In this document: positions 15,594 to 24,380 of the stretch, in pieces
How the letters are laid out: each line of letters begins with the position of its first letter
How positions within the stretch are numbered: position 1 is the first letter of the stretch
Origin: Oceanobacter antarcticus
GTDB lineage: Bacteria > Pseudomonadota > Gammaproteobacteria > Pseudomonadales > Oceanobacteraceae
Assembly (NCBI RefSeq): GCF_044962685.1
Contig: NZ_JBBKTX010000021.1
Span: 1-64,000, forward strand
DNA: 64,000 bases
Reading direction: 5' to 3'
The notes under the pieces: generated by a model
Told to the model about the DNA's origin: nothing
The model's input: only the letters and a program-made list of their open reading frames with translations
Databases searched by the model: none
Program-made: the position numbers and the translations under genes

Positions 15594-16217
15594 GTGAGCC
15601 AGTTTTTACAGATACATCCGGAAAACCCCCAGGCCCGGCTGATTAATCAGGCGGTCGAAATACTGCGCAAGGGAGGAGTCGGGGTTATACCTACGGACTG
15701 CTCCTACGCGCTGGCCTGTCGTATTGGTGATAAAAAAGCCACCGAAGTGATTCAGCGTCTGCGCCAACTGGGACCAAAGCACAATTTTACCCTGCTGTGT
15801 CGGGATTTTTCCGAGCTGGCAACGTTTGCCAAGGTTGATAACAGCCAGTATCGACTGCTCAAGGCCCATACGCCGGGTGCTTTCACATTTATTTTGCCGG
15901 CCACTCGCGAAGTGCCGCGCTTGTTGATGCACCCGAAAAAACGCACCATTGGCATTCGGGTTCCTGACAACGCCATCGCCATGGCGTTACTGGATGCCAT
16001 GAACGAGCCGCTGATGACCAGCTCGCTGATTATGCCTGGCGATGACATGCCGTTATCCGACCCCTACGACATTCGTCAAGCGCTGGAAAACCAGCTCGAT
16101 CTGATTATTGATGGCGGTTACTGCGGTTTTGAAGCCACGACTGTGATTGATATGACCGAAGAGGTGCCAGAGCTGGTTCGGCAGGGCGTTGGTGATGCGT
16201 CGGATATCCTCGGCTAG
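15594..16217 (+). CDS. yciO: YciO (Sua5/YrdC-family protein)
   Basis: The 207-residue protein matches YciO closely in pattern: 'SQFLQIHPENPQARLINQAV', 'GVGVIPTDCSYALACRIG', 'HNFTLLCRDFSELATFA', 'TPGAFTFILPATREVP' and 'KKRTIGIRVPDN'. It is related to the threonylcarbamoyl-AMP synthase used for t6A in tRNA, but YciO itself is a paralogue with weaker or different activity. The start is GTG 15594, preceded by AGGAG, giving the family N-terminus; the ORF extension to 15573 is not needed. A TTGACA lies at 15555-15560, so a promoter just outside the MITE is likely. Confidence 0.88.
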   Translation: MSQFLQIHPENPQARLINQAVEILRKGGVGVIPTDCSYALACRIGDKKATEVIQRLRQLGPKHNFTLLCRDFSELATFAKVDNSQYRLLKAHTPGAFTFILPATREVPRLLMHPKKRTIGIRVPDNAIAMALLDAMNEPLMTSSLIMPGDDMPLSDPYDIRQALENQLDLIIDGGYCGFEATTVIDMTEEVPELVRQGVGDASDILG

Positions 16218-16232
16218 GCGTCTGGTACTGGG

Positions 16233-16261
16233 CTGGCAGTCGGGCATAAAACCGGTATGAT
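16233..16261 (+). promoter_or_regulatory. Likely trpS promoter
   Basis: CTGGCA (16233-16238) and TATGAT (16256-16261) are separated by 17 bases, directly after the yciO stop and 36 bases before the trpS start. Confidence 0.5.
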
Positions 16262-16297
16262 GCGCGTTTTGTTGTTTCGCCAGCCTGGATGATTTGT

Positions 16298-17350
16298 ATG
16301 ATTCAAGACACCTCGAATGTCACCGCGCAAACCAGCGGCCCCAAGCGGGTGCTGACCGGTATCACCACCACCGGAACCCCTCACCTGGGGAACTACGTCG
16401 GTGCCATTCGTCCGGCTATTGAGGCCAGCAGGGAAGACGCCAACGAATCCTTCTATTTTCTGGCGGATTACCATGCCCTGATCAAGTGCCAGGATCCGGC
16501 TGCGGTGCAGCAGTCCACCAAAGAAATTGCCGCTACCTGGTTGGCGTTGGGGCTGGATACCAACAAAGCTGTTTTTTATCGCCAATCGAATATCCCCCAG
16601 ATCACCGAGTTGTGCTGGATTCTTAGCTGTATTTGCGCCAAGGGGCTGATGAATCGGGCGCACGCCTATAAGGCATCTGTAGATGCCAATATGGCGGAAG
16701 GTGAAGATGCCGACAAGGCCATCACCATGGGGCTGTTCAGTTACCCAGTATTGATGGCGGCGGATATCCTGATGTTTGGCGCCTCTCATGTACCCGTGGG
16801 CAAGGATCAGATTCAGCACGTCGAAATGGCCCGCGATATGGCACAGCGGTTTAATCATATCTACGGCAACCATTCATCGATCCTGACCCTGCCAGACTAT
16901 GTGGTGGATGAGCATGTGGCCGTGCTGCAAGGTCTCGACGGCCGCAAGATGAGCAAAAGCTATGGCAATACCATTCCACTCTTTTTGCCTGAAAAACAGC
17001 TGAAAAAACACATCAACAAGATCAAGACCAACCTGCTGGAACCGGGTGAAGCCAAAGACCCGGACAGCTCCACGGTTTTCCAGATCTGGCAGGCTTTTGC
17101 CACCGCCGACCAAACCGCCGCCATGCGTCAGGCGTTTGCTGAAGGTATCGCCTGGGGCGAAGCCAAGAAACAGCTGTTTGAACTGATTAATGCGGAATTG
17201 GCCGAAGCGCGTGAACGTTATAATGACCTGATGGAACGTCCGCAGGATATCGAAGAACAACTTCAGGCTGGTGCTGCCAAGGCCCGTGCCATCAGTGAAC
17301 CATTGATGGCTGAGGTGCGACAGGCGGTGGGTATCGCCCGGTTGTTGTGA
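16298..17350 (+). CDS. trpS: Tryptophanyl-tRNA synthetase (first paralogue)
   Basis: This class I synthetase charges tRNA-Trp. The 350-residue protein has the HIGH-type motif within 'LTGITTTGTPHLGNYVGAI', the tryptophan-site region 'YQSN'-like 'FYRQSNIPQITELCWIL', 'YPVLMAADILMFGASHVPVG' followed by 'KDQIQHVEMARD', and a canonical KMSKS in 'LDGRKMSKSYGNTIPLF'. I start at ATG 16298; ATG 16289 is 3 codons earlier and equally open, and neither has a strong Shine-Dalgarno sequence. A second, divergent trpS follows 97 bases downstream, which is unusual. Confidence 0.93.
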   Translation: MIQDTSNVTAQTSGPKRVLTGITTTGTPHLGNYVGAIRPAIEASREDANESFYFLADYHALIKCQDPAAVQQSTKEIAATWLALGLDTNKAVFYRQSNIPQITELCWILSCICAKGLMNRAHAYKASVDANMAEGEDADKAITMGLFSYPVLMAADILMFGASHVPVGKDQIQHVEMARDMAQRFNHIYGNHSSILTLPDYVVDEHVAVLQGLDGRKMSKSYGNTIPLFLPEKQLKKHINKIKTNLLEPGEAKDPDSSTVFQIWQAFATADQTAAMRQAFAEGIAWGEAKKQLFELINAELAEARERYNDLMERPQDIEEQLQAGAAKARAISEPLMAEVRQAVGIARLL

Positions 17351-17447
17351 ACGTCCATCCAGCGAGACGGGTCATCGGTACGGATTGTCTCCGGCGTCTG
17401 ACGCCGGAATACCCCGAACGACTGGATCAATACAAGAGGGACGTTAT

Positions 17448-18662
17448 TTGAGCTCCGTGGATTCCCAGCGGCGGGTGGTGTCTGGCATGCGTCCGACAGG
17501 TCGGTTGCATCTCGGTCATTATCATGGCGTGTTAAAAAACTGGGTGCGCCTGCAGCACGAGTACGAGTGCTTTTTCTTTGTCGCCGACTGGCATGCCATG
17601 ACGACGGAATACGAACACCCTCAGTCGCTGTCGGCCAATGTCTGGGACATGCTGATCGATTGGCTGGCCGTCGGGATTAATCCGGGTTCGGCTACCCTGT
17701 TTATTCAGAGCAAGGTGCCGGAACAGGCAGAATTGCACCTGCTGCTGTCGATGTTGACGCCCCAGAGCTGGCTGGAGCGAGTGCCCAGCTATAAAGACAA
17801 GCAGTCGTTACTGCGGGAATCAGAAGGATTGACTTACGGTCTGCTCGGATACCCCCTGCTGCAAGCGGCGGATATTCTCACCTATCGTGCTGGCCTGGTG
17901 CCGGTGGGCGCCGATCAGGTTGCCCATATTGAAATGGCACGCGAGCTGGCCCGACGCTTTAATTACTTGTATGGCCGCGAAGCTGGCTTCGAGGATAATG
18001 CCCGGCTGGCGTTAAAAAAACTTGGTAAAAAACTCGGTAAATTGTACAAGGAATTACGCAAGGATTTTTTATCCCACGGTAATGGTGATGCCTTGCTGAC
18101 GGCCCAGGCGCTGGTGCGTGAGCAGACCAGTCTGACCCTGGCAGACCAGGAGCGGTTGATCGGTTATCTGGAAGGCATTGGCCGCTCGATCTTGCCTGAA
18201 CCGCAAGTCATGCTGGCACCGACGGCCAAAATGCCGGGTCTGGATGGTGAAAAAATGTCCAATTCCAGCGCCAATACTATTCCGCTGCGAGCCGAGCCTG
18301 ATGAGGTCAGTCAGCAAATACGTACAATGCGCACCGATCCTGCGCGAGTGAGACTGAGCGATCCTGGTAATCCGGATGTCTGCCCGGTATGGCAGTTTCA
18401 CCGGGTTTATTCGGATGATGCCATACAGCAGCGTGTCCAGAATGCTTGCCGGGGTGGGCAATGGGGTTGTCTGGAGTGCAAGCAGCCAGTGATTGATGCG
18501 ATAGTGGCGGAACAGGAGCCGATCCGTGCCCGTGCCTTCCAGTACCAACAAGAGCCGGATTTACTGCGCAGCCTGATTGCCGATGGCACTGACAAGGCGC
18601 GCGATGCCGCGCGTGCAACGCTGGATGAGTTACGTGAAGCGATGGGTCTGAGCTACCGCTAA
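17448..18662 (+). CDS. Tryptophanyl-tRNA synthetase (second, divergent paralogue)
   Basis: The 404-residue protein is also class I TrpRS: 'VSGMRPTGRLHLGHYHGVL' (HLGH), 'YPLLQAADILTYRAGLVPVG' followed by 'ADQVAHIEMARELARRFN', and 'LDGEKMSNSSANTIPLR', where KMSNS replaces KMSKS. It has an insertion of about 60 residues between the two motifs (lysine-rich 'LKKLGKKLGKLYKELRKDF') that the first paralogue lacks. The start is TTG 17448 with AAGAGGG 8 bases before it. The catalytic residues look sound, so it is probably active. Whether it is the main enzyme, a drug-tolerant backup or has another role cannot be told from sequence. Confidence 0.88.
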   Translation: MSSVDSQRRVVSGMRPTGRLHLGHYHGVLKNWVRLQHEYECFFFVADWHAMTTEYEHPQSLSANVWDMLIDWLAVGINPGSATLFIQSKVPEQAELHLLLSMLTPQSWLERVPSYKDKQSLLRESEGLTYGLLGYPLLQAADILTYRAGLVPVGADQVAHIEMARELARRFNYLYGREAGFEDNARLALKKLGKKLGKLYKELRKDFLSHGNGDALLTAQALVREQTSLTLADQERLIGYLEGIGRSILPEPQVMLAPTAKMPGLDGEKMSNSSANTIPLRAEPDEVSQQIRTMRTDPARVRLSDPGNPDVCPVWQFHRVYSDDAIQQRVQNACRGGQWGCLECKQPVIDAIVAEQEPIRARAFQYQQEPDLLRSLIADGTDKARDAARATLDELREAMGLSYR

Positions 18663-18840
18663 GCGGCGGTCGACAATCTGGCGCTGTTGCTCTGACTGGA
18701 TTGCGATAGCTGTGTTGAACTAACGATGTTGAAAATGCTTCAGGCGACTCATGTATCACGTATAAACTGCGCTTTTGGGGTTATTTGGGCCTTGTACTCA
18801 CGGCTTTGAAACGTGTTGCAATAACCTGTCAGGAGCGGCT

Positions 18841-19713
18841 GTGAAACCTTTGCAGGACAACGTATTGCCAGCGTCTGCCAATGCCGTCGCACCAACCACT
18901 CCAGGTCAGCGTGACATGCCCTTTGCCTTGGTGCAGGGGCAGCCGTTCACCCAGTTGCCGCTGGATTTATACATACCGCCAGATGCACTGGAGGTTTTCC
19001 TTGAGCAGTTTGAAGGGCCACTGGATCTGTTGCTGTATCTGATTCGCAAGCAGAATCTCGATATTCTTGACGTCAACGTGGCGGATATCGTCGACCAGTA
19101 TTTACGTTACATCGATATGATGCAAACCATGCAGCTGGAATTGGCTGGCGAATACCTGGTCATGGCTGCCATGTTGGCAGAGATCAAAAGCCGGATGTTG
19201 TTGCCGCGTCTCCGCGACAGCGACAGCGACGAGGAAGAAGACCCCCGTGCCGAGCTGATCCGGCGCTTGCAGCAGTACGAACGCTTCAAAACAGCGGCCG
19301 AAGACCTCGATGCGCTGCCGCGTATGGAGCGCGATTGGCAGCAGGCCAGTCTGATGGTTGACCCGCCGACGCTGAAACGTTTGCATCCAGAGGTGGATCT
19401 GCGCGAATTGATGCTGGCGTATGCGGATGTCTTGCGGCGGGCTGATCGTACCGAGCATCATGAGGTTCAGCGTGAGCAACTGTCGACGCGGGAGCGTATG
19501 AGCCAGGTGCTGGAGCGATTGAGTGGCAATGATTTTATCGTTTTTATTCAGCTGTTCGATCCGGCAGAAGGTCGTTTGGGGGTCGTGGTAACGTTTTTGG
19601 CCGTGCTTGAACTGGTCAAGGAAAAACTGGTTGAATTGGTGCAACAGCAGCAATTTGGCCCGATCCATGTCCGTATAAAACCATCCAACGGAGCATATGC
19701 CGACGATGAGTGA
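18841..19713 (+). CDS. scpA: Segregation and condensation protein A (kleisin)
   Basis: ScpA bridges the SMC heads and binds ScpB in bacterial condensin. The 290-residue protein shows the family start 'FEGPLDLLLYLIRKQNLDIL' after a lead of about 55 residues, then 'YLVMAAMLAEIKSRMLLP' and the C-terminal winged-helix part ('RERMSQVLERLSGNDFIVF', then 'VVTFLAVLELVKEK'). The start is GTG 18841 with CAGGAG just upstream; the frame is open to 18775 but without a ribosome-binding site. It overlaps scpB by 17 bases. Confidence 0.93.
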   Translation: MKPLQDNVLPASANAVAPTTPGQRDMPFALVQGQPFTQLPLDLYIPPDALEVFLEQFEGPLDLLLYLIRKQNLDILDVNVADIVDQYLRYIDMMQTMQLELAGEYLVMAAMLAEIKSRMLLPRLRDSDSDEEEDPRAELIRRLQQYERFKTAAEDLDALPRMERDWQQASLMVDPPTLKRLHPEVDLRELMLAYADVLRRADRTEHHEVQREQLSTRERMSQVLERLSGNDFIVFIQLFDPAEGRLGVVVTFLAVLELVKEKLVELVQQQQFGPIHVRIKPSNGAYADDE

Positions 19714-20668
19714 AGCTGGCAGCGATACATACCGGCTAGCGGGTGCTGGTCATGCACTGACGCCAGCGCAGCTGGCGTCAGTGCTGGAAGCCGCGATGCT
19801 GGTGCATGCCGCGCCAATGTCACTGGAGCGGATGGCCAGTTTGTTTGATGAACAGCGTCAACCGCTCAACTCCGAACTGCGGGCAGCACTTGAACTGCTG
19901 GACAGCCAGCTGCAGGGTCGGGGGATAGAACTGGTCAGGGTCGCCAGCGGTTATCGTTTGCAAGTGCGTCAGCACACCATGCCCTGGGTGAGCCGGTTGT
20001 GGGAAGAACGGCCACCGCGTTACACCCGCGCATTGCTGGAAACCCTGGTGCTGATCGCCTATCGTCAGCCCGTTAGCCGTGGTGATATTGAAGATGTGCG
20101 GGGGGTTGTGGTCAGTTCCAGTATTATCAAAACATTACTGGAACGTGAATGGATCAAAGTGGTTGGCCATCGTGATGTACCTGGCCGACCAGCCCTGTTC
20201 GCCACCACAGCAGAATTTCTCGATTATTTTGGCCTCAGCAGTCTCGACCAGCTACCGTCATTGATGGCAATACGGGAACTGGATGAGGCCAATCGCAAGC
20301 TGGCATTGGGCGATGATGCCGAAGCCAAACGTCGTCCTGATGACGATTATACATTTACCCGAAATGAAGACGTCGCCAGGCGTGGAGCAGATGTGCTGGA
20401 TGCCACTGCCGATGATCTGGCGCAGGCCGACGTGCTGGTGGCCAAGGTCGAACAGAATCTGTTTGCCCGTAATGAAGAAGACCTGCACGGCGGTAGCAAG
20501 GTAAAACAAGGTAGCAATACAGAGGGCGGCCCGGCCCGGAAGCAGCTCGGCGATTTGATCGACCGGCTGCAGCAATCAGAACACCGGGACGCTTCCCAGA
20601 CATCTGCAACCTCAGCGGCATCGGAACACGATGCAGAGGATGCCCGGAAACAAGATAACCAGTCATGA
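19697..20668 (+). CDS. scpB: Segregation and condensation protein B
   Basis: The 323-residue partner of ScpA has tandem winged-helix domains. Recognisable parts are 'LASVLEAAMLVHAAPMSLER', 'RYTRALLETLVLIAYRQPVS', 'RGDIEDVRGVVVSSSIIKTL' and 'HRDVPGRPALFATTAEFLDYFGL' shortened to the GRP(A)LF..T..FL..F pattern. The C-terminal 110 residues are acidic and low in complexity, longer than in many relatives. ATG 19697 or ATG 19706 may be used; the Shine-Dalgarno GGAG at 19686-19689 does not decide between them. The stop overlaps the rluB start by 4 bases. Confidence 0.92.
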   Translation: MPTMSEAGSDTYRLAGAGHALTPAQLASVLEAAMLVHAAPMSLERMASLFDEQRQPLNSELRAALELLDSQLQGRGIELVRVASGYRLQVRQHTMPWVSRLWEERPPRYTRALLETLVLIAYRQPVSRGDIEDVRGVVVSSSIIKTLLEREWIKVVGHRDVPGRPALFATTAEFLDYFGLSSLDQLPSLMAIRELDEANRKLALGDDAEAKRRPDDDYTFTRNEDVARRGADVLDATADDLAQADVLVAKVEQNLFARNEEDLHGGSKVKQGSNTEGGPARKQLGDLIDRLQQSEHRDASQTSATSAASEHDAEDARKQDNQS

Positions 20669-21519
20669 AAGAACGTATACAGAAAATCCTCGCCGTCAGT
20701 GCCGTTGCCAGCTCGCGTCGTGAAGCCGAACGCTGGATTGCCGAAGGCCGTGTCGGCCTGAATGGTAAAACCGCCGTATTGGGTGATCGTGCCGACAAAC
20801 ACGATGACGTGCGCCTCGATGGTCGTCCAATCAAACTGGATGATATTGGTCGTGACCGTCGTGTGCTGGCGTACAACAAGCCGGTCGGTGAAGTATGTAG
20901 CCGCACGGATCCAGACAAGCGTCCGACCGTCTTTGAGCATTTGCCCAAGACCAAAGGTGAGCGCTGGGTCAACGTGGGCCGCCTGGACATTAACACCAGT
21001 GGTTTATTGCTGTTTACCACGGATGGTGAGTTGGCCAACCGACTGATGCACCCATCGACCGGTGTTGACCGCGAATATGCGGTACGGGTACGTGGTGACG
21101 TTGACGAAGCCATGATTACCCGTTTGAAAGAAGGCGTACTGCTGGATGATGGCATGGCCAAGTTCGCCGATGTGAAGTACTTCGATGGCGAAGGTCAGAA
21201 CAAGTGGTTTCACGTTGTGCTGATGGAAGGGCGTAACCGCGAGGTTCGACGCCTGTGGGAAAGCCAGGGTATTGAAGTCAGTCGTCTTAAACGCGTACGT
21301 TACGGCTGTATTTTTCTGCCATCCAATATTCCGGTCGGAACCTGGGTCGAGTTGGGGCAGCGCGAATTGAATGACTTGTCGGATTCGGTGGGTCTGGAAC
21401 GCAAGCGTATACGCCGTCTGATCGGGAAGGAAAAGGAGCAGTTCCAGCGTCATCAGAAACGCCAGAAAATCCGCCAGCAAGCCAGTGCTCGCCCCAAGCG
21501 TCACAGCCCTGACGCCTGA
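20665..21519 (+). CDS. rluB: 23S rRNA pseudouridine synthase RluB
   Basis: RluB makes pseudouridine 2605 in 23S rRNA. The 284-residue protein has an N-terminal S4 RNA-binding domain ('RIQKILAVSAVASSRREAER', about residues 4-60), the catalytic motif 'VNVGRLDINTSGLLLFT' with the essential Asp, and the conserved 'EGRNREVRRLWESQGIEVSR' near 190. The tail is lysine/arginine/glutamine-rich, as in other RluB proteins. The scpA-scpB-rluB order is common in gammaproteobacteria. A terminator follows at 21534-21558. Confidence 0.94.
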   Translation: MKERIQKILAVSAVASSRREAERWIAEGRVGLNGKTAVLGDRADKHDDVRLDGRPIKLDDIGRDRRVLAYNKPVGEVCSRTDPDKRPTVFEHLPKTKGERWVNVGRLDINTSGLLLFTTDGELANRLMHPSTGVDREYAVRVRGDVDEAMITRLKEGVLLDDGMAKFADVKYFDGEGQNKWFHVVLMEGRNREVRRLWESQGIEVSRLKRVRYGCIFLPSNIPVGTWVELGQRELNDLSDSVGLERKRIRRLIGKEKEQFQRHQKRQKIRQQASARPKRHSPDA

Positions 21520-21533
21520 AGGTGGCATTGAAG

Positions 21534-21558
21534 GAGAGCGCTACTGGCGCTTTTCTTT
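21534..21558 (+). terminator. Terminator after rluB
   Basis: AGCGC (21537-21541) and GCGCT (21547-21551) enclose a 5-base loop and are followed by TTTCTTT. The hairpin lies across the 3' end of the convergent diguanylate cyclase gene. Confidence 0.6.
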
Positions 21559-22482
21559 CATCAGGCCCTGCGACAGGGTTGCCTCGCCTACCACGCAGTT
21601 TCGACCCCGGTTCTTGGCAGTGTAAAGTGCCAGGTCTGCCCTGTGAATCAGGCTTTGACGGGAGTCGGACACAGTCAGGCTGGCACAGCCAATACTGGCA
21701 GTTGCGGTCATGGTGGTTGTTTGGGTTGCGGGGATCAGCAGTTTGCTGATGGTTTCACGAATGCGATCGGCGACAATCAAGGCGTCTGCCTGGCTGGCGT
21801 TACTCAGCAATATCAGAAATTCTTCTCCGCCATAACGGAAACAAAGGTCGGTCTGGCGCATACAGTCCGTGATGGCTCGTACGGTTTCCTTTAATACGGC
21901 ATCGCCGCTGCTGTGGCCGTGTTGATCGTTGATGCTCTTGAAATTGTCCAGGTCAAGCATCAGCAACGACAGCTGCTGTTCATGGCGACGACTCAGTTCT
22001 ATCTCCCGATCCAGTGTCCGATCCAGTGCTACCCGGTTGCCTGCTCCGGTCAGTGAGTCCCTGAAGGACGCGTCCAGTGCTTCCTGATAGAGCAAGGCGT
22101 TACGCAAGGGATGCAGTAGCGTGCTGAGCAAGCCTTCAATATTGGCCAGTTCATACTCGGGAAAGCGGCTGGAGCGGAAGAAAATCAGCTCGCCAACCTT
22201 GTCACCGTGGGTACTGAGCTCATAGTTGACGCTGTGGGCACTGGTTCGCCCTTGGCTAACAACAATCTGGCGCTCACGTACCCGATAACTGATGCCATCG
22301 ACAGACACGCTGCTTTGTATATTCTTGAAAAAAATTTCAATCAGCAGGGGCAGCTCGAGCGTGCTCTGGAGTTTGCCAGTGAGCCGGAATAGTACGTCGG
22401 GCCGAATATCGGGCTTGAATGCCAGTTCGCCGAATGGGGCGATTGCCTTTCCGACCTGGCCACTGCTTTGTAATGGGGTCAC
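21541..22482 (-). CDS. GGDEF diguanylate cyclase
   Basis: The enzyme makes cyclic di-GMP from two GTP. In this 313-residue protein the GGDEF domain occupies about residues 138-300: 'DSLTGAGNRVALDR' at its start, the active site GGEEF at 218-222, and an RxxD inhibitory site (RQTD, 209-212) exactly five residues before it, so feedback inhibition by the product is expected. The N-terminal 135 residues form a separate soluble domain without membrane helices, possibly a degenerate GAF/PAS-like sensor. The start is GTG 22482. It is a single gene, convergent with rluB. Confidence 0.93.
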   Translation of the reverse strand: MTPLQSSGQVGKAIAPFGELAFKPDIRPDVLFRLTGKLQSTLELPLLIEIFFKNIQSSVSVDGISYRVRERQIVVSQGRTSAHSVNYELSTHGDKVGELIFFRSSRFPEYELANIEGLLSTLLHPLRNALLYQEALDASFRDSLTGAGNRVALDRTLDREIELSRRHEQQLSLLMLDLDNFKSINDQHGHSSGDAVLKETVRAITDCMRQTDLCFRYGGEEFLILLSNASQADALIVADRIRETISKLLIPATQTTTMTATASIGCASLTVSDSRQSLIHRADLALYTAKNRGRNCVVGEATLSQGLMKEKRQ

Positions 22483-22856
22483 CAGTCGCTACCTCTTGCC
22501 GGTTTATTATTAAGATGTGAGGTATTTAGCGAATTTCATGCCATTGTTGGTTTTTTATAAAACTCCATTAAATTCAATGCATTATATTTATTTTCTGGTA
22601 TCAGGCGGCAACAGCTGCGGCAGAGCGGCAAGGATTGCCGAGAGAGGAAACATGTTTTCTGGCGTTTGCCTTGAAGGTTTTGTCAATATTTTGTCAGGAG
22701 TCAGATGTTCTCGTTCCCACAGTGCTGCGGAAATGCCGTTGCAGGTTCGGCTCCACACCAGCGCATAGGAGCCAATGATTGTCGCATTCCCACGCGCTGC
22801 GTAGGAATGCAGTGGCAGCTACTCAGTAAGCTATCGCAGCAAGAATCAAACGATCG
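22483..22856. other. Intergenic region with REP-like palindromes
   Basis: These 374 bases lie between the diguanylate cyclase gene start and the 3' end of yciK. The AT-rich part near 22500-22600 probably holds the cyclase promoter, though no clear boxes stand out. The rest contains a REP-like palindrome (22784-22810) and a decayed copy near 22712-22736. An open frame at 22517-22768 has no family features. Confidence 0.55.
22784..22810. repeat. REP-like palindrome
   Basis: GCATTCCCACGC (22784-22795) pairs with GCGTAGGAATGC (22799-22810) with one mismatch and a 3-base loop. The core TTCCCACGC is the same as in the palindrome at 46617-46639, so both belong to one dispersed family. Confidence 0.6.
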
Positions 22857-23612
22857 TTAGTCGATCAAAAAAGCATTATCTCCCTGGGCATCCAGGCTTT
22901 GACCATGAATACCGATAGCTGCCGGACTCATCAGATGCAAGTACAGCGGCATGATGGCGCTGGGCGCTGTGACATCGGCTGGGTTTTCTACCGGGTAAGC
23001 TGCGGCTCGCATGGTGGTGCGGGTGGCTCCGGGATTGATGGCATTAACGCGGATATTACTGGTGTTTTCCAGTTCCTGCGCCAATACCTGCATCAGCCCT
23101 TCGGTGGCAAATTTGGAAACCGAATAGGCACCCCAGTAGGCGCGACCGGTGCGACCAACACTGCTGCTGGTAAACAGGATTGAGGCATCTGCCGGGGCCT
23201 TGTGTAACAGCGGCAGCAGGTGTTTGATCAGTAGAAATTGGCCGTTGACGTTAATCTGCATCACCTTCAGCCAGGTGTCAGCGTGGTAGTTATCAATCGG
23301 GGTGCGCTGGCCGAGCACCCCGGCATTCAGCAACAGACCATCCAGATGACCAAAATGCTCTTTGATTAATTGGGCCAGCTGTTGATAGGGCGTTTCTTCG
23401 CTGCTTTCAAGGTCGAAGGGCAGTACTGCCGCTTGCGGCAGCTGCTCTGCTTCAATCAGGTCGTAGGTGTCGTTGAGTGCTTCCTGGGTGCGTCCCAGTA
23501 ACAGCACGGTGGCACCGGCACGGGCGTAGGTCAGTGCGGCTTCACGGCCGATGCCGTAGCCCGCGCCGGTTACCATAATGGTGCGACCTTGCAGGGGTTG
23601 TGTTGCGGTCAT
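22857..23612 (-). CDS. yciK: YciK family short-chain dehydrogenase
   Basis: The 251-residue Rossmann-fold oxidoreductase has the nucleotide motif TGAGYGIG (about 15-22), NAG in 'LLLNAGVLGQ', and the SDR catalytic set: Ser in 'ILFTSSSVGRTG', Tyr and Lys in 'YWGAYSVSKFA'. 'AINPGATRTTMRAAAYP' is typical of YciK. Its substrate is unknown. It is the last gene of a minus-strand series after ubiG and mupP, an order I recall from Pseudomonas. Confidence 0.92.
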   Translation of the reverse strand: MTATQPLQGRTIMVTGAGYGIGREAALTYARAGATVLLLGRTQEALNDTYDLIEAEQLPQAAVLPFDLESSEETPYQQLAQLIKEHFGHLDGLLLNAGVLGQRTPIDNYHADTWLKVMQINVNGQFLLIKHLLPLLHKAPADASILFTSSSVGRTGRAYWGAYSVSKFATEGLMQVLAQELENTSNIRVNAINPGATRTTMRAAAYPVENPADVTAPSAIMPLYLHLMSPAAIGIHGQSLDAQGDNAFLID

Positions 23613-23705
23613 TCGAAAATCCTTGGTCTGATGAGTCGGATCAGTGCGTACGTTGATTAGCCGATAGAGCTGATCCAGGCACTGGTGGTCGGATTCTGAC
23701 GCCCG

Positions 23706-24380
23706 TTAGCGTGATAATGGTTGCTGGCCAAGCAGAGTGATCAGTTCATCCGGGGTATTGATGCAGGCGTCGGCTTGCCAGCGCTGCGGATCATCATGAT
23801 CCTCTATATAACCAAACAGGGCGGCGATGGTTGGCATGCCAGCCGCCTTGCCTGCTTGTATGTCACGGAGGTGATCGCCGACGTACCAGCAGGCCTCTGG
23901 TTTTAGGCCCAGTCGGGTGGCGGCTAATAGCAGACTTGCCGGATCAGGCTTGGCCAGGCTGACGTCTTCGGGGCACACCAATACTGGCGTTTCAAGCGCC
24001 AGCTTTTCCAGTAAGGGTTCGGCAAAACGGCGCGGTTTGTTGGTGACGATACCCCACTGCACGCCCAGTAATTGTAATTCGTCCAGGACGGCGCTGAAGC
24101 CGGGGAACAGGGCGCTGGCACTGGCGAGGTAGTCACCGTAGCGGCTCAGCAGCTGCTCGCGGTAGTCACCAAATTCAGGATGATCGCGGCTGACCTCCCA
24201 GGTTATTTCGGTCAAGGCTGCACCACCATTGCTGACTTGCTGGCGGATGGTGGCGGTTGCCAGTGGTGCTTTGCCCAGTTCCTGACGCAATGAGTTGACG
24301 ACGCCAAAAAAGTCGGGCGCGCTATCGAGTAATGTGCCATCCAGATCAAACAGGATGGCATGCGGGTAGGGTTGGCTCAT
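23706..24380 (-). CDS. mupP: N-acetylmuramic acid 6-phosphate phosphatase (MupP-like HAD)
   Basis: The 224-residue HAD phosphatase has motif I 'ILFDLDGTLLDSAPDFF', motif II 'WGIVTNKPRRF', motif III Lys in 'SLAKPDPAS' and motif IV 'WYVGDHLRDIQAGKAAGM'. By sequence alone it could be called phosphoglycolate phosphatase (gph). I prefer MupP because it is embedded between ubiG and yciK near gyrA, the Pseudomonas mupP context, where the enzyme dephosphorylates MurNAc-6P in peptidoglycan recycling. ATG 24380 overlaps the ubiG stop by 4 bases; the open frame to 24518 lies inside ubiG. Confidence 0.82.
   Translation of the reverse strand: MSQPYPHAILFDLDGTLLDSAPDFFGVVNSLRQELGKAPLATATIRQQVSNGGAALTEITWEVSRDHPEFGDYREQLLSRYGDYLASASALFPGFSAVLDELQLLGVQWGIVTNKPRRFAEPLLEKLALETPVLVCPEDVSLAKPDPASLLLAATRLGLKPEACWYVGDHLRDIQAGKAAGMPTIAALFGYIEDHDDPQRWQADACINTPDELITLLGQQPLSR

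Noticed and set aside
22517..22768. 83-codon plus-strand frame upstream of the diguanylate cyclase gene
   Set aside because: It has no family pattern, no ribosome-binding site of note, and crosses decayed REP-like repeats.
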